From NCBI GenBank assembly GCA_025964215.1, contig JAOPZG010000669.1:1-9024 (forward strand): 9,024 bases of DNA, given 5' to 3'. This document shows, one piece after another, positions 1-7,908 of this stretch. Position numbers and translations under genes: made by a program. This stretch comes from Conexibacter sp. (GTDB lineage Bacteria; Actinomycetota; Thermoleophilia; Solirubrobacterales; Solirubrobacteraceae). Within the stretch, counting starts at the first letter, position 1; each line of letters starts with the position of its first letter. The notes beneath the pieces are model-generated. The model had not been told where the DNA came from and did not search any database. It worked only from the letters and a program-made list of their open reading frames with translations.

Positions 1-1248
1 GCGGGCGCCGAGGCCGGCGGCGCGCACAACCAGGGCTTCGTCGCGCGCTTCACGGCGGCGGGCGCCCTCGACGGCACGTTCGGCGCGAACGGCGTCTTCG
101 CCGACCCGAACTCGCTCGCCGCGGGCACGCCGTCGGTGCAGTTCCGCGACCTGGCCTTCGGCGCCGGCGGCAGCATCCTCGTCGCCGGCGACCGCGACCT
201 CGACGCGGAGGCGCTGAAGCTGACCGCGGGCGGCGCCCCGGACGCCGGCTTCGGCGGCGGCGACGGCATCGCCACCTCGGACTTCGCCAAGGGCCCCGGC
301 TTCGCGATCGCCACCGGGTTCGGCATCGCGGTCGACAGCCAGGGTCGCGTCCTGCTCAGCGGCCAGACCACGCCGAGCAACGGCGACGGCCGTGGCACGG
401 TCGTGCGCTTCACCGCCGCGGGCGCGCTCGACACGAGCTGGGGATCGGGCACGCCGGCGCCCGGCATCGTCTGGCTGCCGGCGGCGCAGATGGGACGCGC
501 CAGCGGCGTGCTGGTCTCCGCCGGCGACCGCGTCGTCTTCTCCGGCCAGGGCTCGTTCGACCCCGACGGCCCGGGCCCGTACGGCAACACGAACGCCCCG
601 TCGATCGCGCGCCTGACCGCGGCCGGCACGCTCGACCCCGCCTTCGGCAGCGGCGGCGTCACGGTGACCGGCGTCGGCTCCTACGCCAACGGCTTCCGGC
701 TGACCGCCGACCCGGTCCACCAGCGGCTGCTGGTCCCGGGATCGCGGATGCTCCAGGCGCCGCCCTACGACGTGCGCCCCTTCGTGCTCGCCTACGGCGA
801 CGACGGCTCGGCGAGCACGCCGCCGCCGTCCGGCGAGACGCCCGCGCCGGCGAGCCCGGCGCCGGCGACGCCCGCGCCCGTCGCGCCCGCCGGCATCGTC
901 GTCCACGTGCCCAGCAAGCCCGTGGCGCCCAAGCCGGCGCCGCTCACCATCACGCAGGCCGTCAGCTTCCCGCCGACCAAGAGCTGCGCCAGCCGGCGCA
1001 AGTTCGGGATCCGCCTGCGGGTGCCCAAGGGCGTCGCGGTCAAGGACGCGACCGTCTCGCTGAACGGCAAGCGCGTCGCGGTCCGCAAGGGCAGCCGCCT
1101 GCGCTCCACCGTCAACCTGCTGCACCTGCCCAAGGGCACGTTCACCGTGGCGATCCAGCTCCGGCTCGCCGACGGCACCGTGCTCAAGGGCTCCCGCAAG
1201 TACCACACCTGCGCCGTCAAGAAGCGCGGCGGCAAGCCCAAGGTGTAG
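1..1248 (+). CDS. Delta-60-repeat secreted/surface protein, 3' part (5' end outside window)
   Basis: The reading frame is open from the first base to a TAG at 1246-1248 (415 residues), so the gene starts upstream. A GTG at 136 is in frame but lies inside a repeat and is not a credible start. The N-terminal two thirds hold at least four copies of a repeat of the delta-60 type (TIGR02608-like), with the core R/K-F/L-T-A-A-G-x-L-D-x-x-F-G at about residues 16-28, 72-85, 135-148 and 203-216. The repeats are separated by beta-rich stretches such as ILVAGDRD and RVLLSGQ, which suggests a propeller-like fold. A Pro/Ala/Thr-rich linker (about 271-297) leads to a basic domain of about 118 residues with cysteines near 328 and 404 that could form a disulfide. 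Known of the family: extracellular, with unknown ligand. No LPXTG motif or C-terminal membrane anchor is seen. The signal peptide cannot be judged. Confidence 0.8.
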   Translation, partial: AGAEAGGAHNQGFVARFTAAGALDGTFGANGVFADPNSLAAGTPSVQFRDLAFGAGGSILVAGDRDLDAEALKLTAGGAPDAGFGGGDGIATSDFAKGPGFAIATGFGIAVDSQGRVLLSGQTTPSNGDGRGTVVRFTAAGALDTSWGSGTPAPGIVWLPAAQMGRASGVLVSAGDRVVFSGQGSFDPDGPGPYGNTNAPSIARLTAAGTLDPAFGSGGVTVTGVGSYANGFRLTADPVHQRLLVPGSRMLQAPPYDVRPFVLAYGDDGSASTPPPSGETPAPASPAPATPAPVAPAGIVVHVPSKPVAPKPAPLTITQAVSFPPTKSCASRRKFGIRLRVPKGVAVKDATVSLNGKRVAVRKGSRLRSTVNLLHLPKGTFTVAIQLRLADGTVLKGSRKYHTCAVKKRGGKPKV

Positions 1249-1257
1249 GAGAACCCG

Positions 1258-1902
1258 CTAGGACTGCAGGTACGCCAGAACCGCGAGCACGCGGCGGTGG
1301 TCGACCACCGTCGGCGGCAGCGTGAGCTTCGTGAAGATCGAGGTGACGTGCTTCTCGACGGCGCGCTCGGTGACGACGAGCGCCTCGGCGATCGCGTGGT
1401 TGGAGCGGCCCTCGGCCATCAGGCCGAGCACCTCCCGCTCGCGCGGCGACAGCGCCTCCAGCGGATCCTCGCGGCGGCGGCGGCCGAGCAGGCGCGAGAC
1501 GACCTCGGGATCGAGCGCGCTGCCGCCCTCCCCCACGCGCCGGACCGCCTCGGTGAAGCGGTCGACGTCGCTGACCCGGTCCTTCAGCAGGTAGCCGATG
1601 CCGGCGGCGTCGTCGCTCAGCAGCTCGAGCGCGCTCGTCTCCTCGACGTAGGCGGAGAGCACCAGCACGCCGGTCTCCGGGAAGCGCTCGCGGATCTCCA
1701 GCGCGGCCTTGAGGCCCTCGTCGGTGTGCGTCGGCGGCATGCGCACGTCGACGATCGCCACGTCGGGCTTGTGGGCCCCGACCTTGCGCAGCAGGTCCTC
1801 GGCGTCGCCCGACTGGGCGACCACGTCGAAGTCCCTGCCTTCGAGCAGCGCCGCGAGCCCTTCGCGGAGCAGCACCGAGTCGTCAGCCAGAACTACGCGC
1901 AC
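1258..1902 (-). CDS. NarL/LuxR-family DNA-binding response regulator
   Basis: A 214-residue response regulator. The receiver domain (about 1-125) has the acidic pair D7/D8, phospho-acceptor D52 (VDVRMP), switch residue S83 and K107 (LLKD). A short Arg-rich linker (about 140-147) leads to a LuxR/GerE helix-turn-helix at about 149-212, with the family signature LSPREREVLGLMAEG and recognition-helix segment TERAVEKHV. It should act as a phosphorylation-controlled transcription factor in the cytoplasm. The start is GTG at 1902, inside the last codons of the kinase gene (10-nt overlap), with a GAGG five bases upstream. Translation is therefore probably coupled to the kinase, its likely phosphodonor. 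The stop lies 9 bp from that of the convergent delta-60-repeat gene. Target genes cannot be inferred. Confidence 0.93.
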   Translation of the reverse strand: MRVVLADDSVLLREGLAALLEGRDFDVVAQSGDAEDLLRKVGAHKPDVAIVDVRMPPTHTDEGLKAALEIRERFPETGVLVLSAYVEETSALELLSDDAAGIGYLLKDRVSDVDRFTEAVRRVGEGGSALDPEVVSRLLGRRRREDPLEALSPREREVLGLMAEGRSNHAIAEALVVTERAVEKHVTSIFTKLTLPPTVVDHRRVLAVLAYLQS

Positions 1903-3647
1903 GGGATCCTCGCCCTCACCGTTGTGCCGACCCCAGGAGGAGAGTCGACTTCAAGCCGTCCGTCGAGGGCGGCCAGGCGGTCGGCGAGGCCGCGCAGGCC
2001 TGAGCCTGCGGACGGATCCGCGCCACCGATGCCGTTGTCCTCGATCTCCACCACTGCGTAGCCATTCTCTCGAAGTACGCGGACACTCGCATACTCGGCG
2101 TCGGCGTACTTGGCCATGTTCGTCAGCGACTCGGCGACGACGAAGTACGCGACGGCCTCCACGGGTGACGGCATGCGCCCGTCCGGGACCGCGTCGATCT
2201 CCACCGGGACCGGCGCGCGCGAGGCCAGCGCCTCGAGCGCCGGGGCCAGCCCGCGGTCGGTCAGGATCGCCGGGTGGATGCCGCGGGCGAGCTCGCGCAG
2301 CTCCTCCAGCGCGGAGGCGAGCTCGACCCGCGCGCCGTCCAGGATCCGCTCGGCGACGTCGGGGTCGTCGCGCAGCTTGGTCTTCGCCAGCCCGAGCTGG
2401 AGCGAGAGCGCGACGAGCCGCTGCTGGGCGCCGTCGTGGAGGTTGCGCTCCAGCGCGCGGCGCTCGGCCATGCCCACCTCGATGACCTTCGCCCGCGAGA
2501 CCTGGAGCTCGGCGACGCGCGCCTTCAGCTCGGCCTCCAAGCGCTCGTTCTCAAGCGCCAGCGCCGCGGCGGCGCCGGCCGCGCGGACGAGCCCGGGCTC
2601 GTCGAGCAGCGCGGCGTCGTGGACGATCGCCGCGACCGGGACGGCCTCGCGCTCGATCTCGGTGACGGCGCGCGAGCGCGAGGTGGCAGGCGGGAGGTCG
2701 ACGGGCTGGCCGTGGGCGTCGACGTAGCGCTCCGAGCCGCGCGACCAGAAGGCGAGCGCCAGGGAGCGGTCGCCGAGCGCGTCGGCGAGCGCGTCGCGCA
2801 GCGACTCGCCCTCGATCCCCTGGGCGTTCAGCCGCTCGACGAGGTCGCCGACGGCGCCGGCCCGCGAGTAGCGCGAGCGCAACAGGCCGATGACGAACGC
2901 CCACGGCAGCGCCGCGAAGGTGATCAGCGAGACGAGGCTCGGGCTCGTCGCGATCAGGTTGGTCGAGCCGAAGAGCTGGCTGACGACCGCGACCGCGAGC
3001 GCGCCGCTGAGCACGAGCCCCGTCCACAGCACCGGCGCCATCACGCGCCGCTGCGGCGGCGAGGCGACCCGGCGCTTCTGGAAGAGCTGGACCGCGAGCC
3101 ACGCGATCAGCACGGCGGCGACGAGCTGCGAGACCGCCTGGAAGACCTGCGCGCTGTCGGGGCTGTCGATCAGCCCCCACGCGTTCTGCGGCGCGTCGGC
3201 GGGGTCGGTGATGTCGCCGTCGAGCAGGAAGAACGGGAGCTGGACGAAGAGCGCGTCGAGGTAGCCGATCGCCAGCAGCGTCCGGGCGGCCGTCGTCTCC
3301 AGCCGGCCGTTCGGGAAGGCCAGCAGCATGTGCGCGACGAGCACGAAGTAGAGCGGGCCGAGGTAGGCGCCGAGCGTGTAGACCCACGGGTCGTTCGCCT
3401 CCGCCAGCCCAGCCAGGAACCACGCGAAGCCGACTGCGGTCATCAGCGCGCCGAAGCGGTTGTGCGGGCGGCGCGACCACGCGAAGACGCCGGTCCCGCA
3501 GAAGCTCAGGCCGATGAACGGGCCGAGCGTCGCCGTCAGCGTCTTGGCGTCCTCGTGGTCGCTGGAGACGACCAGGGCGATCATCACCGCGGCCATGCCG
3601 ACGGATGCTGCGAACAGCGCGATCAGCGCCGCTCGGAGCGAGCTCAT
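1893..3647 (-). CDS. Multi-pass membrane sensor histidine kinase (HisKA_3 type)
   Basis: A 584-residue kinase. The N-terminal half is hydrophobic, with about eight membrane segments (roughly 5-27, 41-57, 67-84, 94-112, 123-143, 169-190, 204-226, 236-256). A region of about 265-365 resembles a degenerate GAF domain, and a coiled-coil-like stretch of about 365-400 follows. The DHp domain is HisKA_3, with phospho-acceptor H404 in LHDGAQQRL. The HATPase domain has an N-box with E506 and N510 (ESLTNMAKYA, K513 where many relatives have His), a G1 box DNGIGG at 537-542 and a G2 box GSGLRGLADR at 548-557. All residues needed for autophosphorylation appear present. The ATG at 3647 follows GGGGGCAGG at short spacing. 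Its 3' end overlaps the LuxR-type regulator, its likely partner, and a stand-alone receiver gene lies 49 nt upstream. The stimulus is unknown; with little extracytoplasmic sequence, sensing may be within the membrane. Confidence 0.93.
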   Translation of the reverse strand: MSSLRAALIALFAASVGMAAVMIALVVSSDHEDAKTLTATLGPFIGLSFCGTGVFAWSRRPHNRFGALMTAVGFAWFLAGLAEANDPWVYTLGAYLGPLYFVLVAHMLLAFPNGRLETTAARTLLAIGYLDALFVQLPFFLLDGDITDPADAPQNAWGLIDSPDSAQVFQAVSQLVAAVLIAWLAVQLFQKRRVASPPQRRVMAPVLWTGLVLSGALAVAVVSQLFGSTNLIATSPSLVSLITFAALPWAFVIGLLRSRYSRAGAVGDLVERLNAQGIEGESLRDALADALGDRSLALAFWSRGSERYVDAHGQPVDLPPATSRSRAVTEIEREAVPVAAIVHDAALLDEPGLVRAAGAAAALALENERLEAELKARVAELQVSRAKVIEVGMAERRALERNLHDGAQQRLVALSLQLGLAKTKLRDDPDVAERILDGARVELASALEELRELARGIHPAILTDRGLAPALEALASRAPVPVEIDAVPDGRMPSPVEAVAYFVVAESLTNMAKYADAEYASVRVLRENGYAVVEIEDNGIGGADPSAGSGLRGLADRLAALDGRLEVDSPPGVGTTVRARIPCA

Positions 3648-3694
3648 CGAACCTGCCCCCCGCGCCGGCGGTCCGACGCGACGGCAAGGTTCGA
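3647..3694 (-). promoter_or_regulatory. Intergenic inverted repeat enclosing the kinase ribosome-binding site
   Basis: Eight-base perfect arms (TCGAACCT at 3694-3687 and AGGTTCGA at 3654-3647 on the minus strand) can be extended by three more pairs (GCC/GGC) across one bulged base. The stem starts 3 nt after the stop of the receiver gene and ends on the A of the kinase ATG, so it fills the gap between the two genes. The AGG of the probable ribosome-binding site lies in the 3' arm. The pairing is seen directly. A role in limiting kinase translation, or as an operator or processing site, is inference. There is no T-tract, so it is not a standard intrinsic terminator. Confidence 0.4.
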
Positions 3695-3696
3695 CC

Positions 3697-4062
3697 TCAT
3701 CGGATCAGTTCGGTGAGTGCCGCGCCCGAGAGCTCGCCCTTCGGGATGAACCCCCGCGCGCCGCTTCGGTGCACGAGGGGCCCGAAGTCCGAGCTGTCGC
3801 GGCTGGAGGTCAGCACCACCGCGGGCGCGCCGAGCACGCTCGTGATGCGCGCCGCGACGTCGAAGCCGTCGAGGTCCGGGAGGTTGACGTCCAGCAGCAC
3901 CAGGTCGGGGTGCAGCTCGCCCGCGGCGGCGATCGCGCTGAGGCCGTCCGGGGCCTCTCCGATCACGTCGAAGCCCTCGCTCTCCAAGAGGAGGCGAGCG
4001 GTCGACCGGAAGGTCGGGTGGTCGTCGACGATGAGGACCTTCGTGCTCACGGGCTTGCTCAC
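3697..4062 (-). CDS. Stand-alone receiver-domain response regulator
   Basis: A 121-residue protein made only of a receiver domain, with the acidic pair D13/D14 (IVDDHPTFR), phospho-acceptor D58 (LVLLDVNLP), switch residues T85/S86 and K108 (FIPKGE). There is no output domain and no room for one before the next gene. It could be a phosphate sink, a competitor of the LuxR-type regulator for the kinase downstream, or a protein-interaction switch. The chosen start is GTG at 4062; another in-frame GTG at 4050 would remove four residues. Neither has a strong ribosome-binding site, the best candidate being an AGGG about nine bases upstream of 4062, inside a hairpin. It lies 39 nt after rpe and 49 nt before the kinase, all on the same strand. 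The fold and key residues are clear; the partner is inferred from position. Confidence 0.9.
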   Translation of the reverse strand: MSKPVSTKVLIVDDHPTFRSTARLLLESEGFDVIGEAPDGLSAIAAAGELHPDLVLLDVNLPDLDGFDVAARITSVLGAPAVVLTSSRDSSDFGPLVHRSGARGFIPKGELSGAALTELIR

Positions 4063-4067
4063 AATGA

Positions 4068-4087
4068 TCGGCCCTGCACAGGGCCGA
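4068..4087 (-). promoter_or_regulatory. Palindrome between rpe and the receiver gene (operator, attenuator or weak terminator)
   Basis: Nine-base arms TCGGCCCTG (4068-4076) and CAGGGCCGA (4079-4087) flank a two-base centre. As RNA this would be an eight-pair stem with a four-base loop. It lies 14 nt after the rpe stop codon and 5 nt before the GTG of the receiver gene. The only AGGG available as a ribosome-binding site for that gene is in the 3' arm. It is followed by TCATT rather than a proper T-run, so termination would be weak. It could equally be a dimeric repressor's operator. The symmetry is certain; the role is inferred. Confidence 0.45.
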
Positions 4088-4101
4088 GTATCTACGGCTG
4101 G

Positions 4102-4758
4102 CTACACCCCGGCCGCGGCGGCGATGTCGCGGTAGGCCTGGGCCGGGTCCGCGGCGCCGAAGAGCGCGCTGCCGGCGACGAGCAGGGTGGCGCCGGCGCC
4201 GGCGGCCAGGCCGGCGGTGGAAGCGTCGATCCCGCCGTCCACTTCCAGCTCCGGACCGTCGCCGATCAGCTTGCGCAGTCGGCCGATCTTGTCCGGTGAG
4301 GACCGGATGAACCTCTGACCGCCCCAGCCCGGGTTGACGGTCATGCAGAGCGCGAGGTCGACGTCGACCTCGCGGAAGACGTCCAGCGGCGTCGAGGGCG
4401 TGACCGCGACGCCCGCGGTGCAGCCGAGCTCGCGGATCTGCTGGACGACGTAGTCGACGTGCGGCGTCGCCTCGGCGTGGAAGGTGATGTTGGTCGCGCC
4501 GGCCTTGGCGAAGTCGGCGACGTGGCGCTCGGGCGACATGATCATCAGGTGGACGTCGTACTCGACGCCCTCCAGGCCGAGGTCGACCAGCGCGCTCAGG
4601 ACCTGCGGGCCCATCGAGAGCGGCGGGACGAAGTGGCCGTCCATGATGTCGACGTGGATGACGCGGGCGCCCGCGTCGACGACCTCGGCGACCTGCGCGC
4701 CGAGGCGGGCGAAGTCGGCCGCGAGGATGCTCGGGGCGATGCGGCGGGGACGGGCCAT
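4102..4758 (-). CDS. rpe: Ribulose-phosphate 3-epimerase
   Basis: A 218-residue TIM-barrel enzyme interconverting D-ribulose 5-phosphate and D-xylulose 5-phosphate in the cytoplasmic pentose phosphate pathway. Family landmarks: APSILAADF at 8-16, HVDIMDGHFVP at 35-45, YDVHLM at 67-72, MTVNPGWGGQ at 139-148, and the C-terminal VDGGI at 173-177 with phosphate-binding VAGSALF. The expected metal and catalytic residues are H35, D37, H70 and D174. Length is normal for the family. The start at 4758 is preceded by GAGG at four bases. Its ATG shares a base with the TGA of the zinc-ribbon gene (TGATG), so translation is probably coupled. A longer frame reaching back to 4953 only overlaps the zinc-ribbon gene and lacks family similarity. 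rpe next to rsmB is a usual actinobacterial arrangement. Confidence 0.96.
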   Translation of the reverse strand: MARPRRIAPSILAADFARLGAQVAEVVDAGARVIHVDIMDGHFVPPLSMGPQVLSALVDLGLEGVEYDVHLMIMSPERHVADFAKAGATNITFHAEATPHVDYVVQQIRELGCTAGVAVTPSTPLDVFREVDVDLALCMTVNPGWGGQRFIRSSPDKIGRLRKLIGDGPELEVDGGIDASTAGLAAGAGATLLVAGSALFGAADPAQAYRDIAAAAGV

Positions 4759-4979
4759 CAGACCTCGATGAGCATCGAGCCGCCGCAGTGGTTGCACTGC
4801 GTGGTGGCGGTGGAGGACATGCGGACGATCGTGCCGTGCTCGCCGCAGTCGGGGCAGACCGAGCGCAGCTCGTAGCGGTGCAGGCAGTACACGCAGCGAT
4901 AGCGGCCGGCCAGGGTGGTCGGTCGCAGCCACGGCTCCCCGCATCCGGGGCACTTCAGCCCGAGCTCCTTAGTTTCCAT
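4758..4979 (-). CDS. Small zinc-ribbon protein with four CxxC pairs
   Basis: A 73-residue protein, almost entirely cysteine knuckles: C10/C13 (CPGC), C29/C32 (CVYC), C42/C45 (CPDC) and C62/C65 (CNHC), consistent with two zinc sites. The spacing recalls the YfgJ/DUF1407-type zinc ribbon of enterobacteria, from memory and unverified. No enzyme or DNA-binding domain is visible. The start is ATG at 4979, 11 bases inside the 3' end of rsmB. An in-frame TTG at 4991 is possible but less likely. There is no clear ribosome-binding site. Its TGA overlaps the rpe ATG by one base. Tight packing between an rRNA methyltransferase and rpe suggests co-translation, and possibly a role in RNA or translation, but the function is unknown. 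The eight regularly placed cysteines make it a real gene rather than a shadow frame. Confidence 0.85.
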   Translation of the reverse strand: METKELGLKCPGCGEPWLRPTTLAGRYRCVYCLHRYELRSVCPDCGEHGTIVRMSSTATTQCNHCGGSMLIEV

Positions 4980-6156
4980 CTGCAACGGCAATATAGAAGC
5001 CGTCGGTCCCGTCGCGGTGCGGGAGCGTGCGCGTCACGTCGCCGTCGACGATCTCCTCGCGGGGCGAGAGCGTGCAGGTGGAGTAGACGAGCCGGCCGCC
5101 CGGGGCCAGGACGGAGCGGGCCGCGGCGACGATCGCCTCCTGCTCGGTGCGCAGCGCCTCGATCGACTCGGGGCTCACGCGCCAGCGCAGGTCCGGGTGG
5201 GTGCGCAGCGTGCCGAGGCCGCTGCACGGCGGGTCGACCAGGATGCGGTCGAAGCGCCCGCCGAGGCCGTCGACCGTGATCTCCTTGGCGTCGGCGACCT
5301 GGACGCGCACGCTCTTCGCGTGCAGGCGCTCGGCCTGCGCCAGCAGCGCCTGGGCGCGGCGCGGGTGGCGCTCGACGGCGACGATCTCGCCCTCGTCGCC
5401 CATCAGCGCGGCCAGGTGCGTGGTCTTGCCGCCGGGCGCGGCGCAGAGGTCGAGGACGCGCTCGCCGGGCTGCGGGTCGACGGCGCGGGCGACGCGCTGC
5501 GAGGCGCGCGACATCGGCGTGATCGCCCCGGAGAGGTAGAGCGGGTGGGCAAGGACGTCGAGCGGGCCCTCGACGACGAGCGCGTCGTCCTCGCGGCGTC
5601 CCGGGAGGTCGACCTCGACGCCGGCCAGCGGGTTGATCCGCAGCGCCAGCTCCGCCGGCTCGTTGTCGGCGGCCAGCAGCGCGCGGGCCTCGTCGGCGCC
5701 GAGCCAGTCCCACCACAGCAGCACGAGCCACTCCGGGTGCGAGTGGCGGATCGCGGCGCCCTTGGGGTTGTCGTCCTCGGGCAGGTGGACGCCCTCGCGC
5801 TGGACCTTGCGCAGGACCGCGTTGACGAGCTTGGCGCCCGGGCTGGGCTTGGCCAGCTCGACGGACTCGGCGACCGCGGCGTGGGCCGGGACGTCGGTGT
5901 AGAGCAGCTGGTAGAGGCCGAGCAGGAGCGCGGCGCGGACCTGCGGCTCGAGCTTGCGGTCGACGTGCTGGGCGATGATCCAGTCGAGCGTCGCGCGCCG
6001 CTGGATGGTGCCGAAGACGAGCCGCTTGGCGAGGGCGCGGTCACGGGGGTCGAGGTCGCGGGCGTCGCCGTGCAGGGCGCGGTCGGCGTAGGCGCCCTGC
6101 TCCTCGACGCGCCGGAGGACGGTCAGCGCGGTGCGACGGGCGGGACTGGCAGGCAC
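4969..6156 (-). CDS. rsmB: 16S rRNA (cytosine-967-C5)-methyltransferase
   Basis: A 395-residue SAM-dependent m5C methyltransferase of the RsmB/Sun/Fmu family. The N-terminal NusB-like RNA-binding domain (about 5-130) includes RDRALAKRLVFGT and KLVNAVLRK. The Rossmann domain has the SAM loop DLCAAPGGKTTH at 236-247, motif IV DPPCSGLG with C311, and motif VI STCTLSPREE with C361. These are the two cysteines expected for catalysis and product release. The C-terminal HRDGTDGFYIA strand follows motif VI after only about 13 residues, a shorter insert than in E. coli RsmB. The start is one of two adjacent GTG codons (6156 or 6159); a longer frame upstream merely shadows the ABC-F gene. There is no well-spaced ribosome-binding site, but a TAGTCT sits where a -10 element for a leaderless message would be. 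The 3' end overlaps the zinc-ribbon gene by 11 bases. Confidence 0.95.
   Translation of the reverse strand: MPASPARRTALTVLRRVEEQGAYADRALHGDARDLDPRDRALAKRLVFGTIQRRATLDWIIAQHVDRKLEPQVRAALLLGLYQLLYTDVPAHAAVAESVELAKPSPGAKLVNAVLRKVQREGVHLPEDDNPKGAAIRHSHPEWLVLLWWDWLGADEARALLAADNEPAELALRINPLAGVEVDLPGRREDDALVVEGPLDVLAHPLYLSGAITPMSRASQRVARAVDPQPGERVLDLCAAPGGKTTHLAALMGDEGEIVAVERHPRRAQALLAQAERLHAKSVRVQVADAKEITVDGLGGRFDRILVDPPCSGLGTLRTHPDLRWRVSPESIEALRTEQEAIVAAARSVLAPGGRLVYSTCTLSPREEIVDGDVTRTLPHRDGTDGFYIAVADGN
4990..4995 (-). promoter_or_regulatory. Candidate -10 element (TATATT) for the zinc-ribbon/rpe genes
   Basis: On the minus strand TATATT lies 10 nt before the ATG of the zinc-ribbon gene, inside the last codons of rsmB. 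It fits the actinobacterial TAnnnT -10 pattern and would give a message with almost no leader, in keeping with the absence of a ribosome-binding site. The rsmB codons that build it (TAT, ATT) are the A/T-ending synonyms, unusual in this GC-rich gene. No convincing -35 hexamer is seen at 16-19 bp. This is an inference from sequence pattern only. Confidence 0.35.
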
Positions 6157-6159
6157 CAC

Positions 6160-6220
6160 TCCTAGACTAGGGAGAACCCCCTTCCACTCCGTGTCCGATG
6201 ACGAATACCGTGGTCCGGGC
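6160..6220. promoter_or_regulatory. Divergent promoter region between rsmB and the ABC-F gene
   Basis: This 61-bp gap is the only divergent intergenic space in the window and must drive both genes unless they are read through. Toward rsmB, TAGTCT (6169-6164, minus strand) would place the transcription start at about 6157, next to the GTG at 6156. Toward the ABC-F gene, TACCGT (6206-6211, plus strand) would start transcription at about 6218-6220, next to the ATG at 6221. Neither start codon has a properly spaced ribosome-binding site, so leaderless messages are plausible on both sides. The TAGTCT is part of a short palindrome, CCTAG-A-CTAGG (6161-6171). The -35 regions are poor on both sides. 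Confidence 0.45.

Positions 6221-7908
<1,688 letters not shown>

Noticed and set aside
830..900. Tandem repeat or minisatellite in the delta-60-repeat gene
   Set aside because: The repetition is an ordinary Pro/Ala/Thr linker encoded by GC-rich codons, without an exact repeated unit.
792..1241. Minus-strand frame (149 codons) under the delta-60-repeat gene
   Set aside because: Composition reflects the antisense of a Pro/Ala linker and basic tail; no start signal or family similarity.
1249..1257. Bidirectional terminator between the convergent genes at 1248/1258
   Set aside because: Only 9 bp lie between the two stop codons, and no inverted repeat with a T-tract is visible around them.
2274..3716. 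Long plus-strand frame (480 codons) opposite the sensor kinase
   Set aside because: Arg/Glu/Ala-dominated, no domain or motif, and exactly antisense to a kinase with complete H, N and G boxes; a GC-bias shadow.
4759..4953. Longer N-terminus for rpe (start at 4953)
   Set aside because: The added 65 residues are an out-of-frame reading of the zinc-ribbon gene; the family begins at ARPRRIAPSILAADF.
4915..6165. Long plus-strand frame (416 codons) opposite rsmB
   Set aside because: Low-complexity Arg/Val/Gly/Asp composition and no recognisable fold; rsmB on the other strand has all its motifs.
6131..6220. Longer N-terminus for the ABC-F protein (start at 6131)
   Set aside because: It would overlap the rsmB start and cover both candidate promoters; the added residues do not resemble ABC-F sequence.
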